Source: Hofstenia miamia
Lineage: Eukaryota > Xenacoelomorpha > Acoela > Hofsteniidae
NCBI GenBank assembly: GCA_900660155.1
Contig: CABFPE010000193.1
Span: forward strand, 178,190-242,189
Direction of reading: 5' to 3'
DNA length: 64,000 nt
The notes below the pieces were generated by a model, which ran no database searches, was not told the DNA's origin, and saw nothing but the letters and a program-made list of their open reading frames with translations. Made by a program: the position numbers and the translations under genes. This document shows, piece after piece, positions 1-12,128 of the stretch (its first letter is position 1; every line of letters begins with the position of its first letter).

Positions 1-655
1 AGGAGTTTTTCGATTCTTGCTTAGTCTGACAATCAATCACTACATGTACATTAAAACAGATGCTTGAAATGGCTGGATAGCCAAACATTAGGATTATATC
101 TTTATTACTAATAGTAGGAGACTTGACAATAATCGACCAAATAAATGACTTTACATATACTGTTATTAAATGTAAGTGTAGGAAACTGCAATATATTAGA
201 TAAATGTTAAAGCCAGTAATTTTACGGTAATGGCTACTTTAATATTAATTAAATGCAGTTAGTGTCAACGCCTGGTTGCTTTACTTATTCAATCCAACAA
301 ACACTTTACAAAATTGAGTTTAAGTCAGTTGTATCTTGACTTGAGTACATGCACTGAGCTAATGTAAGGTACACATAATTAGTTCTCATTGAGCTGAGAT
401 GGTGCAGCAAACTTGGTCATTTGCTAATGAAGGAGAGGAACTGTTGTGTGGAGATCGCCTTTGGGCAGTAGCCCACAGATGATTGATGAGAAAACACTGC
501 ATGGCTTCGTCAGCTAAACAATGATGATTAGTACTCAGTTAACATAACTAGTTATAAAGAGGAACAGTCTAGCAGTCTATTAAATCAGTAAATCCTCACC
601 CACCACTTATCGAGTGATAATTACTAACGATGATACACTGTACTAAAAAGGCCAG

Positions 656-1735
656 GTGCAGGATGTCACAGTACCAGAGCAGATGAAGGACAAATACAAC
701 ACGATAATCAATGAATTGATTGATAACAAGATAGTACAACCCAGTGAAAGCCCATATGCCACACCAATGGTATTCATGAAACAAGGATACAAACACAGAT
801 TATGCATAGACTTCTGGAAGTTGAATGAAGTAATGAAAAAAGATTTGTATCCACTGCCTAGGATTGAGGACATGCTATATGAGGTGAGCAAACACAAGTA
901 TTTCACATCAATCAACTTAAGCAAGGCGTATTGGCAGGTGAGAATCAAAGAAGTAGATATAGAAAAGACGGCATTCATAACTCCCTATGGCCTGTACAAA
1001 TGGATATATATGGCGTTTGGTCTATGTAATGTGCCTGCAACATTTCAGAGATATATACTGAAAGTGCTGAAAAATAAGAAACATAAGATGGAGGATGGAG
1101 TAAACACATACATTGATGACATCATTGTGACTAGCAATATGATCAAGGAACACCTGCAGAAACTAGAGTGAACATTATCAATCCTGCAAAAAGCCAGTCT
1201 GAGAATCAATGGAAATAAATGCGAAATTTTAATAGAAAAGATCATATTTCTAGGATGAGTCATCAAAAAGGGGCGAATATGTATGAAAGACAACACAAGA
1301 AATATGATCAGGAGAATAGAGAAACCAAACAACAAGAAGGACATCCAAAGAATAATGGGCTTTTTCAATTATTATGGCATGTTTATCCCCAACATCACAG
1401 GGAAGACTGCCAAGATGATGTGGCTGATGAGAAAATCAGTACCATTCATATGGACATGGCAGGAGCAGGAGGAGCTGGACAAGATAAAAGAGGAACTAGC
1501 AAAATTGCCATCACTGAACACGCCCAACTACAATGAAACCTTTATATTAGACTGTGATGCTAGCAAGGTAGCAATTGGAGCAAGGCTGGGTCAACTAAAG
1601 GATGGCAAGGAGGTACCCATACAATTCTTCAGTTGCAAGTTGAAATCAAGTGAAGAGAACTATGGATCAACAAAACTAGAGATGCTGGCACTGATCAAGA
1701 GCATAAAGAAATTTAGGCATTTCTTAATAGGATGA
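656..1735 (+). pseudogene. Fossil pol: reverse transcriptase and RNase H part
   Basis: The translation shows the usual Ty3/Gypsy reverse-transcriptase landmarks in order: an SPYATPMVF block, an LCIDFWKLN block, YPLPRIEDML, an FITPYGLYKW/FGLCNVPATFQR block and the catalytic YIDDI motif. Further along comes the RNase H part with DCDASKVAIGA and a YGSTKLEMLALI block. Together these would copy element RNA into DNA and remove the RNA strand. The gene is broken and treated as a fossil part of the retrotransposon. Confidence 0.85.
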
Positions 1736-2062
1736 CAATTCAGGGTTCACACCAACAACAGCAGACTTGCTTGGCTAAAGAAGTTCTTGGGTGATAAATC
1801 AGGAATAGTGTCAAGATGGATTGAGTATCTAAATGAATTCACCTTCACCATTGAACACTGGAAAGGAACACTCCATATGAACATTGATTTTTGGATCATG
1901 CCAAAGAAGACAAAGAGAAGAAACAATTCCAATTTTTACCACACACAGAGTATGAGGAGCTGCCAGAGATGAAAGTCAACAAAAAGGGACAAGCAGTACT
2001 ACCAATCACAATAGAAGGAAGAAATATCAGAGTTAGAGATCATAGAAAAACAGAAAGATGAC

Positions 2063-3132
2063 GTGATATTAAGTGAAATCATAAAGAAATTACAGGAGCC
2101 AAGTCTGAAACTATCAAAGTTAACTGTGAGCTACTATGAGAGGTACAAATGGAAGAGGAACAGGAACAGACTCCTATATGTGGAAGAACAAAGTAACAGA
2201 ATTGCAATACCAGAGTATTTCAAATGCGAATTAGTAAGGAAGATCCACAAGAAAGGCCATTTAGGCATCACACAAATGGAAAGCACGTTTAATGCACAAT
2301 TCTTCACAATGGCAATATGGAAGGTCACAGAGGAAATATTTAACAAATGCACAAAATGTCTCCTCCACAACAAACAACATTTTCCAACACAGAGGGCACC
2401 TCTAGAGAAGATCATAGCAATGCAACTGAATGAGATCATACACATACTTTTAGAAATGTTGTCCAAAGATGAGGAAGGATATCAGTACCTGTTGGTGATG
2501 GTGGACAATTTCACCAAGTATGCAAGGTTAATTCTGATGAAAAACACAATGGCTGAAACAACTGCCAACATTGTAATGAAAGATTGGATTTTGAAATTCT
2601 TGCCAATGGAGATGATAATCACTGATAAGGGGCCGCAATTCAAAAGCAACCTGTTCCAGGAAATGGTATGCTTATTGGAAGTTGTAAGTGAGAGACAACA
2701 GCATACCACCCACAGGCAAATGGTGCAGTGGAGAGACTGTACAGAACCCTGATAAAGTTGATCAGAGTTACAACTTCAAGTGTAGGAGGTCGCAAATGAA
2801 GAGAAGCAATTGAAATGACTGAGTACTTTTACAATACATCTGTACATTTGACGACTGGGATAACACCATTCAAAGCCATGTTTGGCAGAGAAGCAGCAAC
2901 ACCATTATCAATGCAATACTTCGCCTACAGTGGGAAGTTGGATAACCAGTATTCAAACCAACTGAGGAATCAGATAACAGCAATACACAAGATGATGTGT
3001 CATAACACAAAGAAATTGGCAGTGGGACAACAGTATAACTACAATAAGAAAATTTATGGTCATGCACATAAACTAGGTGACACAGTATATGCATTTACAC
3101 CCATGAAACTAACAGACACAAACCAGGTCTGA
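2063..3132 (+). pseudogene. Fossil pol: integrase part
   Basis: A zinc-binding-like N-terminal part (HKKGHLGITQ, then CTKCLLHN) is followed by an integrase catalytic-core-like part (VMVDNFTKYARL, then ITDKGPQFKSN). Past the core, a block with YFYNTSVHLTTGITPFKAMFG matches the C-terminal half of Ty3/Gypsy integrases. It would have joined the element's DNA to the host chromosome. The part is broken. It follows the RNase H part in the order expected for Ty3/Gypsy. Confidence 0.8.
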
Positions 3133-3239
3133 AAGTTAAAAACAGTGTGGTCAGGTCCATACAAGATAATGCAAGTATTACCAAATAATGAGTATATGCT
3201 AAACAATGGTAGATTATTGCACTTCCAAAATTTAAAATG

Positions 3240-6200
3240 AGTGACAGCAGATATTGAGGAATCAATACTAAATGAAAATGCTGAGTTCAAAATAAGTCGC
3301 ATTAATGGTAATGAAATTGTATATGATATGAGTGAATTAGATAGTCTACCAGAGGAAGGCTTTGATGAAGAATTTGAGGCAAATATTGGTAATGAGGACA
3401 TACAAAGGAGAGTGCTGCCAAAACAGGCAGCAAGAGATAAATATATATACAACCCTGAAACATGGGATATAAATTTATTGTCTGAATTTAGGAAAATCAA
3501 ACAAGATGCAACAGCTGATGAGGAAGAGAGTGCACTGAACCTGAAAACCTGAGGAGATGACCACGTCAAACCCACAGAAAAGGATATGAAGACAACATTG
3601 AACCAGATGTCCAATGGAAGACAGAAGGGACAAGAACCAACCCACAACAAATCAAAGGCGCAGAGTGAGAAGGCGTCCTAATAGTCCTCAAGGCTGATTC
3701 AAGGGCAGAGAGACCAATGGACAAAAAGCCTCTCCCACCAGGGATCTGCACCTCCAATTCAAGGGCATGCAGAAAACTGGTGTGCAGCACAACTTTCCCT
3801 CCCAAAGTCCATGACGCTGATTCAAGGGCGGTGAGAGATGAGGAGTTCCAGGGGAAGGTGTAAGTGGTGGAAGAACCATGGAGATACGAAAGCAATTCAA
3901 GGCTGACGTTATCTCATCTGGAACCACAGCTGGTCAAGTGCTGATAGGAGTAACTGCAAGCTGATTCAAGGGCAAAGCAGTAGACAATATCAGCACAGAT
4001 TCACAGCCTTCAGACTGTGAACCAAGCACCAGTAAACTACCATTAAGGATGACTCAGCTACACGCCTCCTCAGAAACAACATCAGAAAGAATGGTTAGAT
4101 CAAAAGAAAGAGAAAAACGAATGTTGAAGATTGATGGAGAAACCTTACACCCTTACTTTTTGGGGACATTGAAGAGGCGTTATAATGCATTCGCAAAGCT
4201 ATCCCCAGAGACAAAAACTCACATACAAAAAGTCATGAGAATCAAAGGGAAGTATTTACCAATTGTGCTCAACGCAAACAACAGACCAAAAGTAAACGTC
4301 ATCATAAGTTACCCTCAAGAAATGAATGAAATGTTAGGAAGGCCATACATGTGCAGTACAGTTCACGTCGTATTTGATGATGCACTTACATTGGATACAA
4401 TGCAAGTGATAATGGCCTACAAAGACAAAATCACTGAAATACTGGAGATAAACATTGACGAGGAAAACCTCACAATTATACACATATTAAAACAAAAAGA
4501 ATATACAAAGAACTTAGAAAAGAAAATAGATGACATGACAAGAATTGCAAGAATCCAAAATATCAGAGTGGTAATTATCACAATATCAACGCAAGAAGAC
4601 ACCTAGAAGAGGCATGCATGCTAGGTGAAAATATCTTCCCATGGGAGAGAACACCTAAAACCACAACAATCCCAGAGCTAATACTATTTGATCTACAAAT
4701 ATATTACTGGGCACAGATCTACAGAATTATGGTGGACCCATGCATCATGATCAACCTCTACAGGCAGATGAAAACAATAGAATTAACATCAGATATAGAT
4801 GGAATAGAAAAGGCCAACACATTATTCATAAAGTGTAGTCTGACGCAATTACAAGAACATTTACAACACATACAAATGATTTGGAAGAACATGAAGTTGC
4901 AACAGAAGGTAGAGGAAGGTTGGCCAGAAATAAAGATCGATGCACCATCAAGGAAGTTTCATAAATTGGTAGAAATGGCATTGACAGAGGTGAACAGAGC
5001 CTATGAACTGAATACAAAAAAATACTTCAAACAGTTACTATTCTAAGAAAAGAACGCACCTGAGATATGCTATATAAAGCAACAGAAGATGTAGAAATAA
5101 AACTCCCAATCTCGTGACACACTCGCCACAAACTAATGAAAGCAAAGAAATATGAAATAGTGATAGCTCTGATAAACCCACAGATGAAGAATTGGCTACT
5201 AAAAGGTCACACTGGGAAACTAGAGTCACCAAATAGATCAGAGAAGCCAGTGCAAACAATGGAAAAGACACTGAGCAGAACAATAATGAACAAAAACCCA
5301 ATGCAAAAAATATCAGTAATAAGCATTGCTAACAAGATGGGGATATGCCCCAGTGAAATCATGATATTCGACAAGCCCATGAGAAAGTATATGTGGGGGC
5401 AACATCCGAAACACGGATAAAGCAACTCCAAAACCAACGATAAGGAAACCCTTGATTGCAAAATGGAACGCTATGAACAAGATAGTCTGTGGTGCACATT
5501 TACTAAGATTATTTGAAGCGCAGAGATGATGAAATGAGGGAGCATAACGGAACCAGTAGAAGTCTGTGAAATTGTTACAAAATCCCAAGCAGAAATGCTA
5601 GAGGAGGAACAACTACTCACATCATTCAGACTACTATTATCTCCCAAAATACAACAAACAATTGACAGACTAAATATCGAGAAATGGGGAGAGATCAGTG
5701 CAGCCAAAACAATAGAATTGATAGATACTGATGATGAGCAGTTCCTGGTTGAAATCAAAGTTACAAGAGAAGCTAGAGACATCAAGGAAAGAAATTTCCA
5801 GAACATCAGAGAACAACAAACAGTCGCAATGATGAAACTGATGTTTACTGAAGTGTTCACACAAACAGAATTAGAAGAGTTACTAAAACCATATAATCAA
5901 TTGGCTGTAGATGTTGAATGTATTACATCAAGAATAGAAATCAAAGAAGAGATATGATTAAAATTGAGCCAGAGGGGATTAACACAAGCGTTCTGGGATA
6001 CAATTTCAGAAGCTAAGATGAACTACCCCGCCACAATAGGCCTAGCTACAGCATCAACTATGGAAGGCTCATATCCACACATAGAAAGACAAATAGAAAC
6101 AAAAATCCTAATATGCACACCGCCAGAAACTGTTGCAATACCAATGGTCCTCCCATGATGGAGATTACCGAAAGAAGTTAAGGTGGCAAAGACATTCCTT

Positions 6201-6990
6201 CACAAGTATAAGTTATACGTGAATACGGAAAGAAAAGCAAAAGCCATGACAGAGCGGGATGACTATAAAAAGTCGAAAGAAATAATGCTATGAAATGACA
6301 ATAGAGAAAGGGTCTACATCAAAGGCACGATAACACCAGACCAGCTTTACACACAAGGAAGACCCATTAATGTACAACTGCAAGATCTCAGATAGGAAAT
6401 AGAGGAACAGAAAAAGAGAGCCATAATGCTATTTTCCGGAGTAAATGACATAGTGTGGACAGACATCTGGGAAAGGAAATACCACTACTATGATGTCACG
6501 AAGTGGGTAGAAATTGTCACAATGATGCGGATCAATAAAAATGATCCTAATAATATAACAGAAGAAGAAGTAAGGGACAACATCAGTTTCTTTTACAAAG
6601 ATGTGGCAAATACTCGGAGTTTACGGAAAGTTTTCATGTTTTTCTACCCTGACAACCAAATCAGAGAAGATCTAGCACACACAAGCAGAGCTGATGTGCA
6701 AATGACACTCATGATCAAGATCAAAGGAGTACAATTATATCACAAATACTATGACATCTTTTCACAGAAAATCAACCAACTAAGAGAAATAACGCCAATA
6801 GCAGAAGATATTCGAGAAGCACGGTTCCTGAAATATGCCAACGTCATAATAACAGAAAGAGAGGCAGTTCTTAAAATGACAAAACAAACCAAATTCGAGA
6901 AAACAACCTGGGCCGATCCGCAGGCTGAGGCAATAATTCGGAAGGCGGACACTTTGGTGCATGGAGAATGAGCTGTGCTGAAAATAACGC
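3240..6990 (+). other. Unrecognised 3' region of the LTR element
   Basis: About 3.7 kb lies between integrase and the 3' LTR. It has several sense-strand open stretches, the longer ones around 4049-4606, 4618-5046, 5595-5957 and 6426-6971. The encoded sequences are rich in Lys, Glu and Ile. I see no signal peptide, no transmembrane segment, no furin-type site and no CCHC knuckle, so neither an envelope nor a gag protein is supported. Sense-strand coding bias up to the polypurine tract suggests it belonged to the element. Function unknown; it is broken. Confidence 0.5.
3693..3973 (+). repeat. Spaced short motif array, GCTGATTCAAGGGC
   Basis: Five copies of a 14-bp motif or its 8-10 bp core lie at about 3693, 3753, 3816, 3891 and 3960, spaced roughly 60-75 bp. 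Three match the full 14 bases; two keep only the ATTCAAGG(GC) core. The array sits between the end of pol and the downstream open frames of the LTR element. The intervening sequence is not repeated. It could be a leftover of a repetitive protein segment or a cluster of binding sites; nothing decides this. Confidence 0.6.
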
Positions 6991-7005
6991 AAGCCGAGGG
7001 GGGCG

Positions 7006-7420
7006 TGTAGCATCATCCAAACAAAATCATCAATAAGCTGCAAATGTTGTGAAAAGAGATTAAGTTTGAAAAGAAGTTTATTAAAAGTATTGTAATTAAA
7101 TCAATTAGTGTTATTTCAGATTTATTTGTAATATGCAACTGAGAAACAACATGTGTCAAAAAAGAGATATTTGTGTCTGTCAATAAAAATACTTTTTGAC
7201 TAACTGACGCTTTCATTATTTTCAGCCGCCATCTTGACAGAAAGTTCAAATTTGAATCGACAGGTACTTCTTTTGGAAATACTATAAATAGATTGAAAAC
7301 CACTGTAAGAGTTTGATAAAGAATTTTATTTGGAATTCTTATTTTGTTTCATATTAATGGTTTGATTATTTAGTACGATGTCAAGCTAATCAAGCGGTGT
7401 TTAGTAGTGGTCTGGATACA
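7006..7420 (+). repeat. LTR shared by two tandem element copies
   Basis: The segment starts TGTAG just after a purine tract (6996-7005) and can be closed at ATACA (7420), giving the TG...CA ends typical of an LTR, about 415 bp. It holds a TATA-like box (CTATAAATAG, about 7282) and an AATAAA-type signal (about 7181). Sequence to its right is homologous to the leader at the start of the window, so it is the 3' LTR of the left copy and the 5' LTR of the right one. The left LTR is outside the window, so the right boundary is not proven. Confidence 0.6.
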
Positions 7421-8280
7421 TCACAGGGAACGATTCTAGGGTCTCTGTGCCAGATCATGAAAGTGCACATATGTTAGGTATAGGGGTTTTCTCTTTATTA
7501 GCCAACTAGCATTTCATTTCTACATGTATCAAATAATTAATTGTCAGCAAATGGTTGGATGACTAAACTCTAGGAATGATATTAATATTATTTTAGATCC
7601 AAATTAATGACCTATAATTGACAAATAAAGTGACTGTACATGTAGTAAATTATAAATGTAGGTTAGGAAGTTGTTCAAACAGAATATATTTAAATAAGCC
7701 AATATATTTCAGTAATGGCTACATGTAATATTTAACAAACAACTAGTAACAGTTCAGGTTGCAAATTGATATAACACTTTCACACAATAGAGTTTAAGTC
7801 GAATTGTGTAGTGTCTTGAGTAAGCACTGAGCTAACATAGGGTACACATAAGCTATATCGATTGAGCTGAGAAGTGGCACTCAAGCATTGGATGGAACGG
7901 TGAAACTGGATGTGGAGATCCGCTTTGGGCAGATGCCCAACAAAAGATCGATATAGAGATTACCGCATGGCTTCGTCACCTAAACAGTGAGCAGTTAATT
8001 TTAGGTTACGTAAGTTAACAGAAGAAACTAGTCAAGCAGTAACAACAAGTAAATCCTTACCCGCAATAACACAGCTAACGTTATACAGTAACAGTAGATA
8101 AACAGTTATAATGCCTGGTAGAGGATATTACACTACTAATGTAGGTAAACAGACTGGAGTCTTTCAATCTGTGGACGATCCAATCTAACTGAAGGGAACA
8201 ACGGAAATCTTTCAATCAGCAATGAAGAAAGAAAGTATAGCAAAAATCACTAAGTGCAAACTGAAGCCTATCTTTGGAGC
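7421..8280 (+). mobile_element. Second Ty3/Gypsy copy, leader only, truncated
   Basis: This stretch aligns base by base with the leader at 1-640. Shared blocks include a run ending in GAGTTTAAGTC, GGTACACATAA, GTGGAGATC, CTTTGGGCAG and GCATGGCTTCGTCA. It runs on to an ATG at about 8111 that may be the start of the lost gag gene. Sequence of the element then stops near 8280, where P-element transposase coding begins. It is a fossil fragment; the two leaders differ widely, so this is not a fresh tandem duplication. Confidence 0.7.
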
Positions 8281-8338
8281 AAGATAGTTTTTCGAGAATT
8301 TAACAGTTATTCTTTGTCTCTCTCTCTATCTGATTTGT

Positions 8339-11300
8339 TTGGGTCGTAATACAACTGCATTGGCTGAATCTCGAAGGGAATTCCAAGAAAATAGACTAAA
8401 TGATGTCATAAACTCTATGATCAGTGCTGAAAAGTTGTACACTCTTTGTGACGTCAAACGCTGTCTTATAGATTGTGTGATGCCCTCAAATGTTTTTTAT
8501 CATTTCTATGACAATCACATTGTATTCTTAAGATTGAACAATTCAAACTTTGGATCCCTCGATTTTTCTTTGGTTCTTACACAAAGCAATAACTCTATTA
8601 ATTATTCTTATTATGTTGATAGCGTTATTTTGGATAACAAGGAATTTAGTGATATCATTTTCAATATCGAGATGTTAAGTACTTTTACTGAACTTTTAAA
8701 CGTTATTGCTAGACTAGCTCATATCAAAGACTCTTAAACATTGAATTTGGAGGACCTTTCAACTGAAACCTCTTCAATTAATAAAAAATTAACAGAAATT
8801 GCAGAAATTTGTGAGAAATCTATTTCAAAGAAAATTTTATTTATTAATGAACAATTACAACTATCTATTTTATCCAAACATTCTCGTCGGTTTTATTTGG
8901 AGCTACTCACATTTGCGTTTGAACTAAAAACTAGTTCTTCTTCAACATATAAAATGCTGGGTGAAAATGATATTATTTCTTTACCATCTTCGAAATATTT
9001 AGAAGTGTTGGAAAAAACCAGTTAAAGACAGTGATATTAGCGACTATTTAAACTTCGTTTTGAATCATTAAGTGATCAACAACGTCTTGTCATGCTAACT
9101 GTTGATGAAGTTAGTTCTTCTGCACTATGTGAATTTTTCAATGGCCAGTTGTTTGGTGTGACTGAAAATGGTGAAATATCACGCAAGGTGTTAACTTTCA
9201 TGATATCTTCTCTAACATCATCATATTGCGATGTAATATTAATGTATCCCTTGTAAACTTAACATCAGATTTGCTTCATCAGCAATTTTTAGTTGCAGTG
9301 TCGATATTAAAGTCAGCTGGCTTTTTACTGAAAGTGGTCTGCTTAGACAATTATTCTGTAAATAGAAAATTTTTTGTAACTAATTTATGCCAATGTGATC
9401 TTTCTCTCACTGTTACAAATGAAACTTTTTCAGACCATCCCATTTCACTCATTTTTGACCCTACGCATAATTTTAAAAATATCTTCAACAATTTTCAAAG
9501 ATAAAAGATTTTAAATGCCCAGGATTTCGAGGTGGGGAATCATTTACAGAAGATTTCGGACATCTCATTGAATTGTATGATCTTGAAAAGACAAAAAATG
9601 TTAAAACTGCTTATAAACTGAGTTATAAGTGTTTGTACCCTTCGAACATACAAAGAACGTCTGTTAAGCTTGCTTCAAGCATATTTGCAGAAAGTACTTT
9701 AGTAGGTTTGGAATTCTATTCAATTGAAAATGGATATAGCTGGTCGGGAACAATAAACTTTATCAAAATAATTCTAAATTTTTGGAAAATTACAAATGTT
9801 CAAACTGCTTATAAACTGAGTTATAAGTGTTTGTACCCTTCGAACATACAAAGAACGTCTGTTAAGCTTGCTTCAAGCATATTTGCAGAAAGTACTTTAG
9901 TAGGTTTGGAATTCTATTCAATTGAAAATGGATATAGCTGGTCGGGAACAATAAACTTTATCAAAATAATTCTAAATTTTTGGAAAATTACAAATGTTCA
10001 AACTGCTTATAAACTGAGTTATAAGTGTTTGTACCCTTCGAACATACAAAGAACGTCTGTTAAGCTTGCTTCAAGCATATTTGCAGAAAGTACTTTAGTA
10101 GGTTTGGAATTCTATTCAATTGAAAATGGATATAGCTGGTCGGGAACAATAAACTTTATCAAAATAATTCTAAATTTTTGGAAAATTACAAATGTTCAAA
10201 CTGCTTATAAACTGAGTTATAAGTGTTTGTACCCTTCGAACATACAAAGAACGTCTGTTAAGCTTGCTTCAAGCATATTTGCAGAAAGTACTTTAGTAGG
10301 TTTGGAATTCTATTCAATTGAAAATGGATATAGCTGGTCGGGAACAATAAACTTTATCAAAATAATTCTAAATTTTTGGAAAATTACAAATGTTCAAACT
10401 GCTTATAAACTGAGTTATAAGTGTTTGTACCCTTCGAACATACAAAGAACGTCTGTTAAGCTTGCTTCAAGCATATTTGCAGAAAGTACTTTAGTAGGTT
10501 TGGAATTCTATTCAATTGAAAATGGATATAGCTGGTCGGGAACAATAAACTTTATCAAAATAATTCTAAATTTTTGGAAAATTACAAATGTTCAAACTGC
10601 TTATAAACTGAGTTATAAGTGTTTGTACCCTTCGAACATACAAAGAACGTCTGTTAAGCTTGCTTCAAGCATATTTGCAGAAAGTACTTTAGTAGGTTTG
10701 GAATTCTATTCAATTGAAAATGGATATAGCTGGTCGGGAACAATAAACTTTATCAAAATAATTCTAAATTTTTGGAAAATTACAAATGTTCAAACTTTAA
10801 ATGCTGGACTGCATAAGCTGGATTCCTTCCGCGACCCTATTCGTAGAATTGACGATTGGAAATTGGATTTCTTGAAAGATTTTGCAAGTTGGGTCAATCA
10901 AAAGAGACAGGGCTAGCAGTTGAGCACTCGACTTTGTCAATTATAGATTTATCCACTTATCTATTAGAAGAGCTACATTTTGAATTTGTTTTGTTAGAAA
11001 AATTTCAGTCTGATATCCTAGAAGCTCGCTTTTCTTGGTATCGGCAATCAGCTGGAGGCAATTACTATATTTCATCGCGTCAATTAGTAGAAGCTGAAAA
11101 AAGATAAAGACAATATCGTTGATCAAATTTTCCCATTTTGACCTGCGTAGTTTCAACATTTGCTATGAAAGGCTTTCAAATGAAGAAGAAATGGAGTGCT
11201 TGTTCTCAGAACTTTCTTGCAAAATAAATGTTAATGAAGATTTGGATGAAAGTCAACAAAATATTTGCTTTTATATTGGAGGTTATATAGGACTACCTTT

Positions 11301-11732
11301 AAGCAAAACAATCTCGTTTAAAAGCTGCAAACAAGTTCTATTTTCTGATAGTCATTTTCCAATGGAAGAAATCCCAAATAATTTACTCTATCTTTGTTCG
11401 ATCGTGGAGGATTCCAATCACGTTCAGATTGGCTCTTCAATTGCGTTTGTTTGATGAATTTAGTATTTTCTCAATTAATTGCTCTTGAAAATTTTTGTTC
11501 TTTGATTTCAGATTCTCATCAGATTATTTCCATCTTTAAAAAATTCATCCCCCAATCCTTGCAAACTCATAAATGTCCATCTAAGAAGCGCAATGGATGC
11601 TTCGATATTGTGGCTAGAAAATGCTTAAACATTTTTATGAAGAATTATATTTCGTTTGTAAACAATTCTATTATTTCTTGTAAAAATGATATTAAGAGAA
11701 AGATCTATAAACTTACAAGTAAATACATTTGA
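8339..11732 (+). pseudogene. P-element transposase pseudogene (THAP9-like)
   Basis: A transposase of this family cuts and pastes the element with an RNase H-fold catalytic core. Visible blocks in order: N-terminal region (MPSNVFYHFYDNHIVFLRL, about 8480), first catalytic Asp in LTVDEVSSSALCEFF (about 9100), second in VCLDNYSVNRKFF (about 9335), a FDPTHNFKNIFNNF block (about 9450), the insertion-domain start KLSYKCLYPSNIQRTSVKLA (from 9610, six times), the acidic block DILEARFSWYRQSAGGNYY (about 11010), FYIGGYIGLPLSK (about 11275) and DRGGFQSRSDW (about 11400). Reading frame changes or stops occur near 8735, 9020-9060, 9240, 9500, 10905, 11105 and 11400, so no complete protein is made. The THAP domain is absent. 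Family identification is firm from the order and spacing of the blocks. Confidence 0.8.
9606..10793 (+). repeat. Six-copy 198-bp tandem repeat inside transposase
   Basis: Six head-to-tail copies of a 198-bp unit start at 9606, 9804, 10002, 10200, 10398 and 10596. They look identical by eye at DNA and protein level. Because 198 is a multiple of three, the frame stays open through all six copies (66 residues each). The left edge is AAATGTTAAAACTGC and the internal junctions are AAATGTTCAAACTGC, so a short shared word marks the breakpoints. One copy corresponds to the segment a P-element transposase normally has; five are extra. Identity of the copies in an otherwise decayed gene means a recent expansion or an assembly error. 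Confidence 0.95.
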
Positions 11733-12128
11733 TGAATATTCTGTTTAAAACTTTATGTATTTTACAAATCATTTTGCTAATGATTTCAAATACTTAATTT
11801 CACATTGAAGCTTTATCCAAGTTTTACTGAATCTATTTAACACAGTAAAAAAATATTACATTCACTATATGGCCTAATGTGGGCAGCTTCATATTTTTAA
11901 GTTTGCATCCAGTTAGTGTTGTAGAAATCCATGGTGTAGCATGGGCTTTAGTTAGATACTTTCGCTAATTAGTCGTTCAACCACACGGCTTTTGCTTGTT
12001 TACAAAACAATAAGATTTAGCAATGTTTACTCAATGAACACAGTGCCTTTTCCCCTGACATCTTTGTTTCAAAGCCTTCTTAAAAGGCGTTGGTTTGTTT
12101 ACATAATTCAAATGAATATGTTTTCATT

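Larger units (their letters stand above)
1..7420 (+). mobile_element. Ty3/Gypsy-like LTR retrotransposon, old broken copy
   Basis: This is a fossil retrotransposon whose left end lies outside the window. In order it holds a non-coding leader (1 to about 640), reverse transcriptase and RNase H (about 650-1740), integrase (about 2060-3130), a long 3' region (3240-6990), a purine tract (6996-7005) and an LTR (7006-7420). Reverse transcriptase comes directly after the leader, so gag and protease are missing from this copy. The order reverse transcriptase, RNase H, integrase is that of the Ty3/Gypsy group. The coding parts are broken in roughly ten or more places, so the copy is not functional. 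The leader is clearly alignable with the second leader at 7421-8110 but strongly diverged, which suggests an old insertion. The family call is firm; a subfamily name cannot be given. Confidence 0.85.
8285..11735 (+). mobile_element. P-element-type DNA transposon, decayed
   Basis: Almost the whole length codes, in several frames, for a P-element/THAP9-type transposase (next entry). I could not identify terminal inverted repeats or the 8-bp target duplication expected of P elements, so both ends are approximate. The left edge lies where leader sequence of the LTR element ends; the right edge lies just after the last coding block (KIYKLTSKY). The placement suggests insertion into the second LTR-element copy, but the continuation of that copy was not found on the right. 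No N-terminal THAP zinc-finger domain is visible here. Confidence 0.75.

Noticed and set aside
3693-3973. CRISPR array
   Set aside because: Motif is only 14 bp, two of five copies are partial, and the window is eukaryotic.
4049-6971. Envelope gene of an errantivirus-like element
   Set aside because: No signal peptide, transmembrane segment or cleavage site is visible in any of the open stretches.
9606-10793. Host protein with tandem domains
   Set aside because: The flanking coding blocks are P-element transposase and the repeat unit matches one segment of it; broken frames lie on both sides.
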